Counted from the first letter of the stretch, positions 21,885 through 33,986 are shown. The stretch: DNA of 64,000 nt from Megascapheus bottae (GCA_024803745.1 JANJXV010000043.1:5837018-5901017); one strand, 5' to 3'. The notes: generated by a model from the letters alone, not told the origin. Translations and numbers: made by a program.

Positions 21885-21885
<1 letters not shown>
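21650..21885 (+). mobile_element. Dimeric SINE, sense, ending in (CA)n
   Basis: Left arm of the inverted SINE pair in the second D block. Confidence 0.65.
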
Positions 21886-21943
<58 letters not shown>

Positions 21944-21967
21944 GCACACACACACACACACACACAC
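21886..21967. repeat. (CA)n microsatellite
   Basis: CA tract with one CG interruption. Confidence 0.95.
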
Positions 21968-22039
21968 TATCCATTTTTCAACAGGATCAGGAGGAAATCA
22001 TATGTTTCCAGTTTTATTTAGGGGGTGTCATTTCTTTTC

Positions 22040-22310
22040 CTGTGTGTCTGTCTGTGTGTGTGTGTGCATGTGTGTGTGTGTTGCTCTTGGAGCTTGAACT
22101 CAGAGCCTGGGCATTGTCCATGACTGTTTTTCCTTAAGGATTTTGCTCTTCTGCTTGAGCCACCGCTCCATTCTGCCTTTTTAGTGGTTCATTGAAGAGA
22201 AGACTCTACAGACTTTTCTGCCCCACTGGCTTCTAACTCTAAATCCTCACATCTCAGCCTCCTAAGTATTTCAAAATACAGGCCTGAGCCAGCAGCACCT
22301 AGCTGAGATT
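22040..22310 (-). mobile_element. (TG)n and dimeric SINE, antisense
   Basis: A TG-rich tract (22040-22082) is followed by the antisense SINE, the right arm of the inverted pair. Confidence 0.7.
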
Positions 22311-22344
22311 GTTTTCTTTTTCCTTTTTCTCTTTCTTTAGTTTT

Positions 22345-22484
22345 TTTTGTCTATTCTTGGACTTGAACTCTGAGACTGGACGCTGTTCCTGAGCTGCTCA
22401 GCTCAACAATACCTCCCTACTCCTTGAGCTACCGCCACACTTCTGCTTTTCTGGTGGTTAACTGGAGATAAGAGTCTCACGGTC
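22345..22484 (-). mobile_element. Dimeric SINE, antisense, cut by L1
   Basis: Stops at 'gataagagtctcacgg' where L1 sequence begins; the paralogue at 5890-6115 is complete. Confidence 0.7.
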
Positions 22485-24305
22485 TCTACTGATTATGACG
22501 AATCAGGGAAATCATTGAGCCTAAGTTCCTTTGAGTCTGGCTTATTTCACTTAATATGATCTTTTCTTAGTCTTTCCATTTCCTAACAAATGGGGCGATG
22601 TCATTCTTTCTGACAGCAGCATAGAATTCCATTGTGTACAAATACCACAACTTGTTGATCCACTCATCAACTGAGGGACATCTAGGTTGGTTCCATATCT
22701 TTGCTATGGTGAATAGTGCTGCAATGAACATTGTTGTGCTAGTGGGTTTAGTATGTCCTTGTTTCTGGGTGGTTGGGTAAATGCCAAGTAGTGGAATTGC
22801 TGGGTCATAGGGGATTTGTATGTTTAGCCTTTTGAGGCACTGCCACACTGCTTTCCATAGTGGTTGAACGAGTTTGCACTCCCACCAACAGTGTAGTAGT
22901 GATCCCTCCTGGCCACATCCCCTCCAGCATCTGTTGTCATTCGTTTTCCTGATCCTGGCCATTCTAGCTGGAGTGAGGTGGAATCTTAGAGTTGTTTTGA
23001 TTTGCATTTCTTTTATGACCAGAGATGTTGAGCATTTCTTCATGTGTCTATAGGCCATTTTTGTTTCTTCTTCAGAGAAGACTCTCTTTAAGTCTTTGGC
23101 CCATTTTTTAATGGGATGGTTGTTACTTTGGAGGTTAGTTTTGGAGTGATTCAATTTTTTGAATTGTTGATATATTTTAGATATGAGGCCTTTGTCCGTT
23201 GTTTGGTTGGTGAAGATCTTCTCCCACTCTGTAGGCTTCCTGATTAGTTTACTAGCTATGTCCTTTGCCATACAAAAGCTCTGCAGTTTAATGCAGTCCC
23301 ACTTATCCAGCCTTTCTCTGATTTGTTGTGATTCTTGGTCCTTAGAAAGAAAGTTTCGACCTGTGCCAAGGAGGCCTAGTGTATCTCCTATTCCGTCCTG
23401 TAAAGTTTTCAGTGTGTCAGGTTTTACCTCCAGGTCTTTGATCCATTTGGAGTTAATTCTAGTGCAAGGTGACAAAGAAGGATCCAGCTTTATTTTTCTG
23501 CAAGTGCTTAACCAGTTCTACCAGCACAACTTGTTGAAGAGGCTGTCTTTCTTTCATTCTATTTTTTTGGCTCCCTTGTCAAAGATTAGGTGGCCATAGG
23601 TCTGTGGTTTAATATCTGGGTCCTCAGTTCTATTCCATTGGACTTCAGGCCTGTTCCTGTGCCAGTACCAAGCTGTTTTGATAATTATAGCTCTGTAATA
23701 GAGTCTGAAGTTTGGAATTGAAATTCCTCCAGCGCTGTTCTTTCTGCTAAGAAGTGTTTTTGCTACACAGGGTCTTTTATTATTTCAACAACAAGTTGGA
23801 AAAATTGCAAACCAACAAGTTAATGTCTCACCTTAAGATCCTGGAAAAAAGAGTAACAAACCAACCTTAATCCCAGTAAAAAAAAAAGCAAATAATTAAA
23901 ATCAAAGCAGAATTAAATGATTTGGAATCCAAAAAAACTATAGAAAGAATCAACAAAACAAGGAGTTGATTCTTTGAAAGAATTAACAAAATTGACAAGC
24001 CCTTAGCAAATCTTACCAAAAAAAGAAGAGAGCATATCGAAATAAACAAAATCGCAGATGAAAATGGTAATATCACGACAGAAATTACCAAGATCCAGAA
24101 TATCATGAGGGAATACTTCTGAAACCTTTACGCCAACAAATTTGAGAATCTAGATTAAATGGATGAATTCCTAGCCAATATTAACATACCCACACTGAAC
24201 CAAGAAGAACTAAGCCAACTCAACACGCCTATTTCAAGCTCTGAAATGGAAATGGCAATTAGAGAACTTCCTCCTAAGAAAAGCCCAGGGCCACATAGAT
24301 TCACA
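22485..24305 (-). mobile_element. L1 copy C, antisense with inverted 5' part
   Basis: 22485-23783 is antisense L1 (ORF2 C-terminal frame 22567-23475, 302 codons, with [19 protein letters not shown] and SVDEWINKLWYLYTMEF). 23784-24305 is ORF2 in sense orientation from a more 5' region. This 3'-antisense/5'-sense order is that of a 5'-inverted (twin-primed) L1 on the minus strand. The left end starts inside the 3' untranslated region with no poly(A), so some sequence was lost. Confidence 0.7.
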
Positions 24306-24798
24306 GTGTAGATGCCTAGAAGTGGTATGTCAGGATTGTAGGAAAGGTCTGTTTTCAGTTCTTTAAGAAACTTCCACACTACTTTCAAGAGTGGCTCAAT
24401 TAGTTTACAATCCCACCATCAGTGTAGTACGGTTCCTTTTTCTCCACAACTCCACCAGCAACTGTCATTGTCTGAGTTCAAAATCTTGGCCATTCTTGTT
24501 GTGGTAAGGTGGTATCATAGGGTTGTTTTTATTTGCATTTCCGTTATGACCATAGATGAGGAAACATTTTCTCATATGTTTTTCTGCCATTTTATCTCTT
24601 CTTCTGATAATTCTCTCTTTACTTCCCTTGCCCATTTGGTGAATGGTTTGTTGGGTTTTGGGGGGGAGTAGTTTCTTGAGTTCCCTGTAGATACTGGATA
24701 TTAAGCACTTGTCAATTGTATTATTGGTAAATATCTTTTCCCAGTTGGTTGGCTATCTCCCTATTTTGAGACTATATTTTTATTTGTACAGAAACTTT
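24306..24798 (-). mobile_element. L1 fragment D, antisense
   Basis: ORF2 C-terminal region of the same type as copy B (12310-12780), joined abruptly to sense ORF2 at 24305. Confidence 0.7.
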
Positions 24799-25755
24799 TA
24801 TTTTTTTATTTTATTTGCACTCTTATTTTCCATATATTTTTATTGTAATTAATAGAAGGGTTACATTACATTCACCAGATGGAAGGTGCATTACTTCACA
24901 TACATTGATACCCTTTCTCATGTCTTGGTGCCCATTTCCCACCCATCTCATCCCCACCCTCATCTTGTTTTCCCCACTTTCCTATCCAATTTCAAATAAC
25001 CAAATACGCATACAGCCAATATATCAGATAACAAGGTGAGATACTGTAACAATATGAGATAACCAAGGGACAGCAAAAGAAATGAGAGATAACATAGTAC
25101 ATTAAGGATAACAATCACTCATTATATGGCTTTTGTTTCTATATCCGAGAAGTCCTTTCATTTAGTGTCATACTGTATGGTCTTATGTATCTACGTTTTG
25201 CTCTATGGCAGATCTCTACTAGAAGAGTCCAAGTTTTCTACTGATTCTGACAAATGAGGGAAACCAATGAGCCTATGTTCCTTTGAGTCTGGCTTACTTC
25301 ACTTAATATGATTTTTTCTAAGTCTTTCCATTTCCTAACAAATGGGGCAATATCATTCCTTCTGAAAGCAGCTTAGAATTCCATTGTGTACAAATATCAC
25401 ATCTTGTTGATACACTCATCAACTGAAGGACATCTGGGTTGGTTCCATATCTTTGCTATGTTAATAGTGCTGCAATGAGCATTGTTGTGCTAGTGGATTT
25501 AGTATGTCCTAGTTTCTGGATGATTGGATAAATGCATAGCAGTGGAATTTCTGGGTCATAAGGGAGCTCTATGTGTAGTCTTTTGAGGAACTGCCATAAT
25601 GCTTTCCATAGTGGTCGAACGACTTTGCAGTGTAGTAGTGATCACTCCTGGCCACATGCCCTCCAGCATCTGTTATTATTAGTTTTCATGATCCTGGCCA
25701 TTCTAACTGGAGTGAGCCAGAGATGTTGAGCATTTCTTCATGTGTCTACAGGCCT
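24799..25755 (-). mobile_element. L1 copy E, antisense 3' end
   Basis: Reversed 3' terminus ('ttttattgtaattaatagaagggttac') and 3' untranslated region, then ORF2 C-terminal sequence with deletions, ending in 'catttcttcatgtgtctacaggcc'. Confidence 0.8.
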
Positions 25756-25759
25756 TCAA

Positions 25760-26084
25760 AATGAAGACAATTTAAGGGAGGGGAATTTGGGTAGAATGAA
25801 GGAGAATGAAAGTGTTGATAAGGATCAAGATGCATTGTGTTCATCAACTGTTTTATTGAGTGGAAACTCCTTGGACAATTACTTTTATGTAATTCAATTG
25901 TTTACCTTTTTAAAGAATAGAATATTGAAGATTTTGTGAAGTTGAAACAGTTGGGGAGACAGAAAGGGTGTCAACAACCAAAATATATTGTACTCATAAA
26001 CTGATATGTTTAAATGTAACCTCTTGGTACAACAAATTAATATTAATATGGTAATGAAGAAACCAGTACACAACTACTTAAAAT
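25760..26084 (+). repeat. Two copies of the GA-rich 'tggtacaac' module
   Basis: Same sequence pair as at 58965-59275 ('gagtggaaactccttgg', 'cagaaagggtgtcaacaaccaaa', 'gatatgtttaaatgtaacctc'). Family not recognised. Confidence 0.6.
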
Positions 26085-26870
26085 CCTATTCTTAGTTCTG
26101 CTTTAATTTCCTTTTTCAGGGTTTTAAAGTTTTCATCAAAAAGGTCCTTTACATTCTTAGTTAAGCTAATTCCTAGGTACTTTATTTTCTTGGAGGCTAT
26201 TGCAAAAGGAGTTGCTTTCCTGATTGTTGCCTAGTTCCTCTCACTGTTGGGGTACACTGAACATCATAACCCAAGATATGATAAGGACACCTGCTCAGCT
26301 ATGTTTACTCTGCACTATTCACAATAGCCAGGTGATGGAAACAATCCAGATGCCCTACTGCAGATGAATGGATATAGAAAATGTGATATATATATATATA
26401 CATATATATATGTATGTATGTATACAATGGAATTCTACATAGCCAAGAGACAGGATAAAATAATGGCATTCACAGGGAAGTGGATGAATCTAGAGAGAAT
26501 CATGTTGAGTGACACAAGTGAAGACCAAAAGAATAGAAGGCACATTGTGTCCTTAATATGTGGGTATTAGATCCAAAGAGTAGAAGAGGGAGGACACAAT
26601 ATTTGCATATCCAATGCTATGGACATGGTAATGGAAATATAAACATAACTATATATACATAAAAACCTATGACTTTATAGACATAATGTGTTATTTCATA
26701 AATTAATATGTTTCTATGACATACAAACCCTTAGCCTAATTTTGATTAAATTCTAAAAACTCAGTCCTAGTGATTGTATATAGAGATTCCCTTCTTAAAC
26801 AATTGTTTGTTAAACTTGTTATTTGAAATATGATGTAAAAATCAATGTTAATAAAATCTTTAATTAAAAA
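26085..26870 (+). mobile_element. L1 copy F, sense 3' end with inverted 5' part
   Basis: 26085-26250 is antisense ORF2 ('agttaagctaattcctaggtac'); 26252-26870 is the sense 3' end with ORF2 C-terminus (MEFYIAKRQDKIMAF), 3' untranslated region and A-rich end. This is the layout of a twin-primed insertion. An AT/ATGT tract lies at 26384-26424. Confidence 0.75.
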
Positions 26871-26879
26871 AAGTCCTGA

Positions 26880-28465
26880 TCTTTCACTCACAGCATCCTG
26901 AGTAGATAGGATCACAGATGTGACCCAGCAGTGCAGCCTCGTTTTGGAGATATTAATTCTTCACTTGTTTGTAGACAGAAATTTCCATTTAAGTCATTCG
27001 TGTACATGTATAACGCATCTTAAACCCAATCACACCTTCCAAAATAATCCCTCTCCCCCTACCCCACCTGCCACATTAATATCCACACTTCCTTTTATAC
27101 ATGCACATTGAGTATGGTGACAAAATTCTCTCACTGTCTGTTCAATGATTCCATGTGATTTATTCCTTCCTGCCAGTCCCCTATTCAAGACACTGATATT
27201 CTAGATATTTCCTTTATGAACTGTCTAGGAACTGTCCAAAGGCTTTGCAATGTGGAATAGCCTTCCTGTATAGTCTATAATTACCCATACTTTTCATCTT
27301 GTCATCTTTGCATAGACAGACCAGTTTCATTTACCAAAGGACATGCTTCAAAACTATACTTTAAGGCATTTGTTCTCCCTCATCCTCCTCCATGTTATGG
27401 GGTGCCTAGAGATGATTTGTTCGGCATCAGTTTGGCAAATTGTGAGCTCTGTGAATTGTGCATCCACAATCATTGAAGAGCCTATTACCAGCCAGTCCCC
27501 TGACATCTCCCTAAATATCTCCAATGCAATATTAGCCCCAGTTGGAAATTCTCCTGTGTTGCCCTGCTCATGGTCCAGTGTTAGGATTGAGCCTTAGGTT
27601 TTCATACACTTCAGGCATGGAACAATCTTTTCATCTGTACTTCATGAACATGACCCAACAGAGAAGCAACACAACCAAGCGTGTAGTGAGTGTACCACAC
27701 AATTCATACAAGCGTGCTTTCTGCAAGATTCCTCGTGATTTAGAGTTTTCCTTCTTGTCAAGAAATACAGTCAAATGCCTTGTTACCTAACTAAAGAGGT
27801 AACAGCTGCAAGGACTGCTTCTACATAATGAATATAATGAAGACAAGCCAGTAATTTGGTATCCTGTTAGAGGAGTCTCAGGAATAGCAGTAGTGAAGAA
27901 TGTAAAAATTATTAATCTGCTCTATAGAATGTCACAGGATTCTTACTTAAAATCTCTTATTGTTTACTGCAGTCTGTATAGTTATCCAACAGGATATGAC
28001 TGAACACTCAATTCATATGGAAGTGTTGGTAGATGGTTAGATAAAAAACAGTGTGAATCTAACTTTCTATTTGTCTACTGTCACCAAATAGTAAATACTG
28101 GAAAGTGGTGTGATAGCCTTTGTTAGTCCCCCAGTGAGAATCTGGACATCTGTCTCATTTCTGTCTGACTTCCAGAAAGAGAACACTAATTTCTTCTCTA
28201 GGGGATTATTGACTGATCACAAAACAGCCACCGGGGTCACAGCTAGCAACCAGTATAGGAAGTGCAATAATCAGATAGATGATTGAAAAGAAAGAAACCC
28301 AGTAACTAAATGTCAAACAACATTGCCTACATCCCACGAATCCCTTGCTCCACTGTCAGAAAATTCCTCAATTCCTGAAATTACTTCAGGAAGAAGTAGA
28401 TGTCATATTGGAGATCTTGATTTATTCATATGTAGGAGACTGAAGAGTTTGTGTTTTTTTTATTA
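26880..28465. other. No gene seen; partly shared with 62800-63230
   Basis: A SINE scrap occurs at 26885-26925. The stretch 26930-27310 aligns loosely with 62880-63220 ('cactgatattctagatatttc' against 'tactgatattcaggatatttc'), suggesting an old dispersed repeat or duplication. 27310-28465 shows nothing recognisable; its short open frames lack family signatures. Confidence 0.4.
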
Positions 28466-28469
28466 TGCT

Positions 28470-28697
28470 ATAGTCCAAGCCCTGGTGCCTCATACCTGGA
28501 ATCCTAGCTACTCAACAGGCTGAGTTCTGTGGATAGAGGTTCAGAGCCAGCGTGGGCAGCAAAACCAGTGAGCTCTCATCTCCAATTAGCTATCAGGAAG
28601 CCAAAAGTGGAGTTTCTTACTCAAGTGTTTGAGCTTTTCTTTGGGCAGGAAAGCCTCAAGTTCAGTACCCAGGCCCAGAGTCAGAATCCTCGGACAC
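28470..28697 (+). mobile_element. Dimeric SINE, sense
   Basis: Alu-like then ID-like halves; its tail runs into the GA tract. Confidence 0.7.
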
Positions 28698-28710
28698 ACA
28701 CAGACACAAA

Positions 28711-28721
28711 GTCAGACAGAC

Positions 28722-28788
<67 letters not shown>

Positions 28789-28985
28789 GAGACAGAGACA
28801 GAGACACAGAGAGAGATAGAGAGAGAGAGAGACACACACAGAAACAGAGAGACACAGAGACACAGAGAGAGACACAGAGAGACCGAGAGACAGAGACAGA
28901 GACAGAGAGACAGAGGCAGAGAAAGACAGACAGAGACAGAGAAAGACAGACAGAGACAGAGAAAGACAGAGAGAAAAGGGGGGAT
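28711..28985. repeat. (GA)n / (GACA)n compound microsatellite
   Basis: Pure GA (28729-28784) followed by GACAGA-type variants. The RERERE and SLSLSL open frames over it are artefacts. Confidence 0.95.
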
Positions 28986-29267
28986 GCAGGGAAAAAAAGA
29001 TGAAACTTAGAAAAAAAGGAAGGATGAAGAAATCTCCTGAGGTATTGCAGACATGGTAGAGGATAATCTAGTCCTGGGCTCTTGATGTGAAATTGCTAAG
29101 GATCATGCAGCTCTGTAGCTCTGCATATGTTACAGAGTTTTCATGAGTAGGACAATTCGAATTTTTCTGGATAATGTAATTCCTACCTTCCCACTGTCCC
29201 TGTTCTTCCCTCCCATCATCACCTATGAGTTTTAAATTCAATTACAACACACACACACAGAGCAAAA

Positions 29268-29375
29268 CGTCAAGCTATGGCTCAAGAAGCAGAAAAATAG
29301 CCCTGAGGAAAAAAATCAGAGAAAGTGTCGACATCCTAAGTTCAAACCCCAGGAATGGTACAACCCAAGATGCAA
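29268..29375 (+). mobile_element. ID half of a dimeric SINE
   Basis: 'gctatggctcaagaagcag' through 'gttcaaaccccaggaatgg'. A CA tract lies just before it. Confidence 0.55.
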
Positions 29376-29489
29376 AGAAGCAAGCAAACAACAAAAATAA
29401 TTAACCTTGCTTTTATGAGCAGGCAGTTAGAGGCTCATCCCTGAGATATAAGTATCAGGGCAGACCTGTGCATTAAAATGTCATAGATC

Positions 29490-29596
29490 ATGCTCGCTTC
29501 GGCAGCACATATAGTAAAATTGGAACTATACGGAGAAGATTAGCATGGCCCCTGCGCAAGGATGACACGCAAATTCGTAAAGCGTTCCATATTTTT
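29490..29596 (+). pseudogene. U6: U6 snRNA retrocopy (5' part of a U6-L1 chimera)
   Basis: A full 107-base match to U6 from the 5' end (TGCTCGCTTCGGCAGCACATA) through the TTAGCATGGCCCCTGCGCAA core to the terminal ATTTTT. By eye about 5 bases differ from the vertebrate consensus as I know it (first base, C to G at 29514, G to T, A to G, and G to A near the 3' end). No proximal sequence element or TATA box is evident upstream, so it is not a functional U6 gene. It is followed without a gap by L1 3' sequence in the same orientation. Confidence 0.95.
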
Positions 29597-30343
29597 ACAG
29601 TTGCTGGTGGGGTTGTGGAGAAAAAGGAACCCTACTACACTGCTGGGGGGAATGCAGACTAGTTCAGCCACTCTGGAAAGCAGTGTGGAGGTTTCTTAAA
29701 GAACTGAAAATAGACCTTCCCTACGATACCGCCATACCACTTCTGGGCATCTATCCTAAACATCATGACCCAAGATATTACAAGGACACCTGCTCAGCTA
29801 TGTTCATCTCTGCACTATTTGCAATAGCCAGGCGATGAAAACAATGCAGATGTCCTACTGCAGATAAATGGATACAGAAAATGTGGTATATATACACAAT
29901 GGAATACTACATAGCTAACAGACAAGATAAAACAATGGCATTCGCAGGGAAATGGATGAATCTAGAGCGAATCATGTTGAGTGAGACAAGTCAATACATA
30001 AGGAACAAAAGGCGCTTGGTATCCCTAATATGTGGCTATTAAGAGTACAAGAGCAAGGACACAATATTTGCATACCCAATGCTATGGACATGGTAATGGA
30101 AATATAAACGTAACTATATAGACATAAAAACCTATGACTGTATAGACAAAATGTCTTATTTCTTAAATTAATATGTTTCTATGACATCAAAACCTTAGCC
30201 TAATTTTGATTAAGTTCTACATACTACGTCCAAGTGATTGTAAAGAGAGATTCCCTCCTTGAACACTTGTTAGTTAAACTTGTCATTTAAAATATGATGT
30301 AAAAAATCAACATTAATAAATTCCTTAAAAAAACCCAAAAAGT
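29597..30343 (+). mobile_element. L1 copy G, sense 3' end fused to U6
   Basis: Starts exactly after the U6 T run with 'acagttgctggtggggttgtgg' (compare the reverse of 12430-12460), continues through the ORF2 C-terminus and 3' untranslated region, and ends 'ttaataaattccttaaaaaaa'. 5'-truncated L1. Confidence 0.9.
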
Positions 30344-30620
30344 CCCCCATCTGTAAATTCCTAAAAGGAAAGAAAGCATTTGCCAAGAAATTAGAAAGCC
30401 CTGAGTTCAAACACCAGTGCTACCAAAACAAAAATGATCTGTTTGTGTCCACTTTTCAAAATTTATCTTTTTATTTTTTGTTGTAAGGTATAGTGTTGCT
30501 ACAGGTATATTTGACACATAGTTGGGATTTTCATTATTTATTGAAATTGGAATAAACAAAATAAAATATACTCAGAATGGTTAAAAACATCAGGAAACTC
30601 TAAAGGGAAATAAAGCTGTG
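30344..30620. other. No feature recognised
   Basis: Short AT-rich stretch between L1 copy G and a SINE fragment; 30395-30430 looks like an ID-half tail. Confidence 0.35.
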
Positions 30621-30728
30621 TTATGCTGGCTTACCCTTGTCATCTTAGCTACTCAGGAGGCTGAGATCTGAGGGTCATGGTTCAAAACCAGCACCAGGGA
30701 CAGCACCCAGATCCTGAGTTCAAAAGAA
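30620..30728 (+). mobile_element. Dimeric SINE, internally deleted, sense
   Basis: 'cttagctactcaggaggctgag' passes directly to 'gacagcacccagatcctgagttc'; the middle is missing. Confidence 0.65.
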
Positions 30729-30744
30729 TATCATGACTGCATTT

Positions 30745-30905
30745 GCTCAGGTACATATGTGGAAAGGGATCCAGACAAAGTGAGGGGATAGGTAGGACAT
30801 GAGAGAGTCTATAAGAACTGTGAAATGAATGACTTTGATCACAGAGTTCATAAATAAACATGACAAGTTGAATCCTCTGGTACAGCTTTTAATCGTAGTA
30901 AAATT
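30745..30905 (+). repeat. GA-rich 'tggtacagc' module
   Basis: 'gaatgactttgatcacagagttcataaa' and 'gaatcctctggtacagctttt' match the recurring module. Confidence 0.5.
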
Positions 30906-31009
30906 TTGAAAAAAAGGGAAAAGAAAGAAGTCACCGAGATTATGAGATCTCAAGCAGTGAGATTTCAAAACAAAAGCTGTTAAGATTTCTGAAATTTAGC
31001 ACTGCAATC

Positions 31010-31190
31010 CTTTTTTCTTGGTCTTGAACTCTGGACCTTACCCTGTTCCTGATTTTTTTCTCTTTTTGTCAAGACTGGCCCTCCTTTCATTGAGACATAA
31101 CAACACTTTAAACTTTTTTGGTGTTTAATTGAACGTCAGAGTCTTGTTGTCTTTCTTCAACATATAAGGATGTCCATTTCTAGATCCCTA
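31010..31190 (-). mobile_element. Degraded SINE, antisense
   Basis: Weak ID-half and linker similarity ('cttgaactctggaccttaccctg'). Confidence 0.4.
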
Positions 31191-31216
31191 TGTAGATTTG
31201 TTGTGTATCAGAAAAC

Positions 31217-31540
31217 AACTTCTTTCCATATAATGAATGATTGTTGTCCTTAATGTACTATGTTGTCTCTCATCTCCTTTGCTGTCCCTTGGTTATCTCA
31301 TATTGGTATAGTATCTCACTTTGTTATCTGATATATTGAATTTATTTGTATTAGGATATTTGAAATTTGATAGAGAAGGGGGGAAAACCAAGACGGGTGG
31401 GGGGTGTGAGGGGGGAGGGAAACGGGTACCAAGACATGTGAAAGGGTATCAATGTATGTGAATTAATGCACCTTCTATCTGGCAAATATCATGTAACCCT
31501 TTTACTAATTACAATAAAAAAATTAAAACCTCAAAAAAAA
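31217..31540 (+). mobile_element. L1 copy H, sense 3' untranslated region and poly(A)
   Basis: 'ccatataatgaatgattgttgtcc' through 'cttttactaattacaataaaaaaatt'. Nearly identical to 40468-40780. Confidence 0.85.
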
Positions 31541-32752
31541 AGAACTGACCCAACTAAATACGCCTATTTCAAGCTCTGAAATAGAAATGGCAATTAGAGA
31601 ACTTCCACTTAAGAAAAACCCAGGGCCAGATGGATTCATAGCCAAATTCTATAAGGTCTTCAAAGCAGCGCTCACACCAATACTCCTCAAGCTCTTCAAC
31701 GAAATTGAAAATGAAGGTTCCTTACCAAACTCATTCTATGAAGCCAGCATAACCTTCATCCCCAAACCAGACAGTGATTCATCAAACAAAGAGAACTATA
31801 GACCTATATCATTGATGAACATCGATGCAAAACTTCTCAACAAAATACTGGCCAACCGTCTACAACAACTCATCAAAAAAATTATACACTATGATCAAAC
31901 TGGATTCATCACGGGGAGGCAAAGCTGGTCCAACATACGCAAATCAATTAATATAATTCAACACATCAACAGGAGCAAGGACAAAAATCACATGATTGTC
32001 TCAATAGACGCGGAAAAGGCATTTGACACGATCCAACACCCCTTTATGTTAAAAGCTCTGGAGAAACTAGGAGTCCATGGAACATTCCTCAATGTAATAA
32101 AGGCTGTGTATGAGAAACCTACTGCTAGTATTACACTTAATGGTGAAAATCTAAAGTCATTCCCTCTCAAATCAGGAACGAGACAAGGATGCCCACTCTC
32201 TCCTCTTCAACATAGTAGTAGAATTCCTAGCCAGTGCAATAAGGCAAGAAGCAAGCATAAAGGGGATCCAAGTAGGGAAAGAGGAAATAAAACTATCCCT
32301 CTTTGCAGATGATATGATTCTGTATTTAAAGAACCCTATAGACTCTACTCCTAAGCTTCTTGAGCTGATTCAAATCTTTGGAAAGGTAGCAGGCTATAAA
32401 ATTAACCCTCAAAAATCAACTCCCTTCCTTTACGCCAACAGTGAGAGGAACGAGGCAATAATCAGGAAAGAAACTCCTTTCACAATAGCCTCAAAGAAAA
32501 TAAAGTACCTAGGAATTAGCTTAACTAAGAATGTAAAGGCCTTTTTTGACAAAAACTTTAAAACCCTGAAAAAGGAAATTAAAGAAGAACTAAGGAAATG
32601 GAAAAACCTCCCATGCTCCTGGATTGGAGAATCAACATTGTGAAAATGACAATCTTGCCAAGAGCTATCTACAAATTCAATGCAATACCCATCAACATCC
32701 CAATGTCATTCTTTAAAGAAATAGAAGAGGCAATCCAAAATTTCATATGGAA
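31541..32752 (+). mobile_element. L1 fragment I, sense ORF2 reverse transcriptase region
   Basis: Open frame 31587-32312 starts in [12 protein letters not shown] sequence (here KKNPGPDGF) and includes [10 protein letters not shown] and [12 protein letters not shown] frameshift near 32205 moves the FADD catalytic box (32302-32313) to another frame. A further frame break comes near 32628. It is cut at 32752, where OR-unit block D begins. Confidence 0.85.
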
Positions 32753-32799
32753 TTATCTGTGGATTTCTTTATGGCCATTTTAACCTCTCTTAAAGATTG

Positions 32800-33020
32800 T
32801 CTTGGCTGGGACTAGTGTCTCACATCTATAATCCTAGCTACTCAGGAGCTTGAAAATGGAGGATCCCAATGGAAAACCAGCTTGGGCATTTATCTGCAAT
32901 TGTCCGCTAGAAATCCAGAAGTGGTTCTGTGACACAAGGGATAGAGCAGTAGCCTTGAGCTGAAGAGCTCAAGAACAGCAACCAGGCCCAGAGATCAAGC
33001 CCCATGACCAAAAAAAATAT
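32800..33020 (+). mobile_element. Dimeric SINE, sense
   Basis: Orthologous to 20464-20698. Confidence 0.8.
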
Positions 33021-33344
33021 GAATGTGTAAATACATAAACATTATTTTATCAATATTTTTCCTCATTGTGAAATCAACTTAATTGTGGACAATTAATTTT
33101 TGGTGTTGAGTATCTGAGAGACTTTCCTTCTACCTCCTGGGACTGGGGCTCTTTGTAAGTGAATACCCCACACACATCTCTCATTCTTATCAACCTTTCC
33201 CATGCTCTGAATAAAGATTTGATTCGCTGCAATTCGTTTTGTCAATTTTTCCTCCTATTTAATGAAATACTACAGAACTTTCCAGAAAGTACTTGTCTTG
33301 GCTATATCTCCAGTTATGTTCTCTATGGTTTCCTGTTGTAATTT

Positions 33345-33667
33345 CAGCTTCAGGTCTTACAGATTGAGATGTGAGGATGGCGCCTCCAAGCCAGGTTGGG
33401 CAGGAAAGTCTGAGACACTCTTATCTCTACCCATAAAACTGCTGGAAGTAAACGGGGCAACCTGTGCTTACACCTGAATCCTAGCTACTCGGGAGCCTGA
33501 GATCTGAAGATCACAGATCAAACCCAGCCTGGACATGAAAGTCCATCAGACTCTTACCTCCAATTAACCACCAGAAAACTGAAAGTGGTGCTGTGGCTGA
33601 AACAAGAAGATTGTTAGCCTTGAGAACTCAGAGATGGTGCCCAGGCCTAGAGTTCAAGGCCCACAAC
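33345..33667 (+). mobile_element. Two adjoining dimeric SINE copies, sense
   Basis: Orthologous to 21030-21340. Confidence 0.7.
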
Positions 33668-33822
<155 letters not shown>

Positions 33823-33971
33823 AACCTGGAAGGTTGAAAGATTAAATTACACAGGAGCCTGCATTCACCCCTGTCACTCAGCACTGTGTCCCAGCCAGAG
33901 CAATCCTTTAAGAGAAAGAAAAAGGTGATTCCAAATTGGAAAAACAAAACCCAAAATGTCACTGTGTGTAT

Positions 33972-33986
33972 AAGATGTGACCTGCA
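33972..33986. repeat. Target-site duplication, left copy
   Basis: AAGATGTGACCTGCA here and AAGATGTGACTTGCA at 40780-40794 differ at one of 15 positions. The unoccupied paralogous site at 21623 has one copy. Confidence 0.85.

Noticed and set aside
22567..23475. 302-codon minus-strand open frame as a host gene
   Set aside because: It is the C-terminal part of L1 ORF2 ([19 protein letters not shown] type), repeated at 39883-40308.
29490..29596. Functional U6 snRNA gene
   Set aside because: Upstream U6 promoter elements are not visible and the sequence continues directly into L1, so it is a retrocopy.
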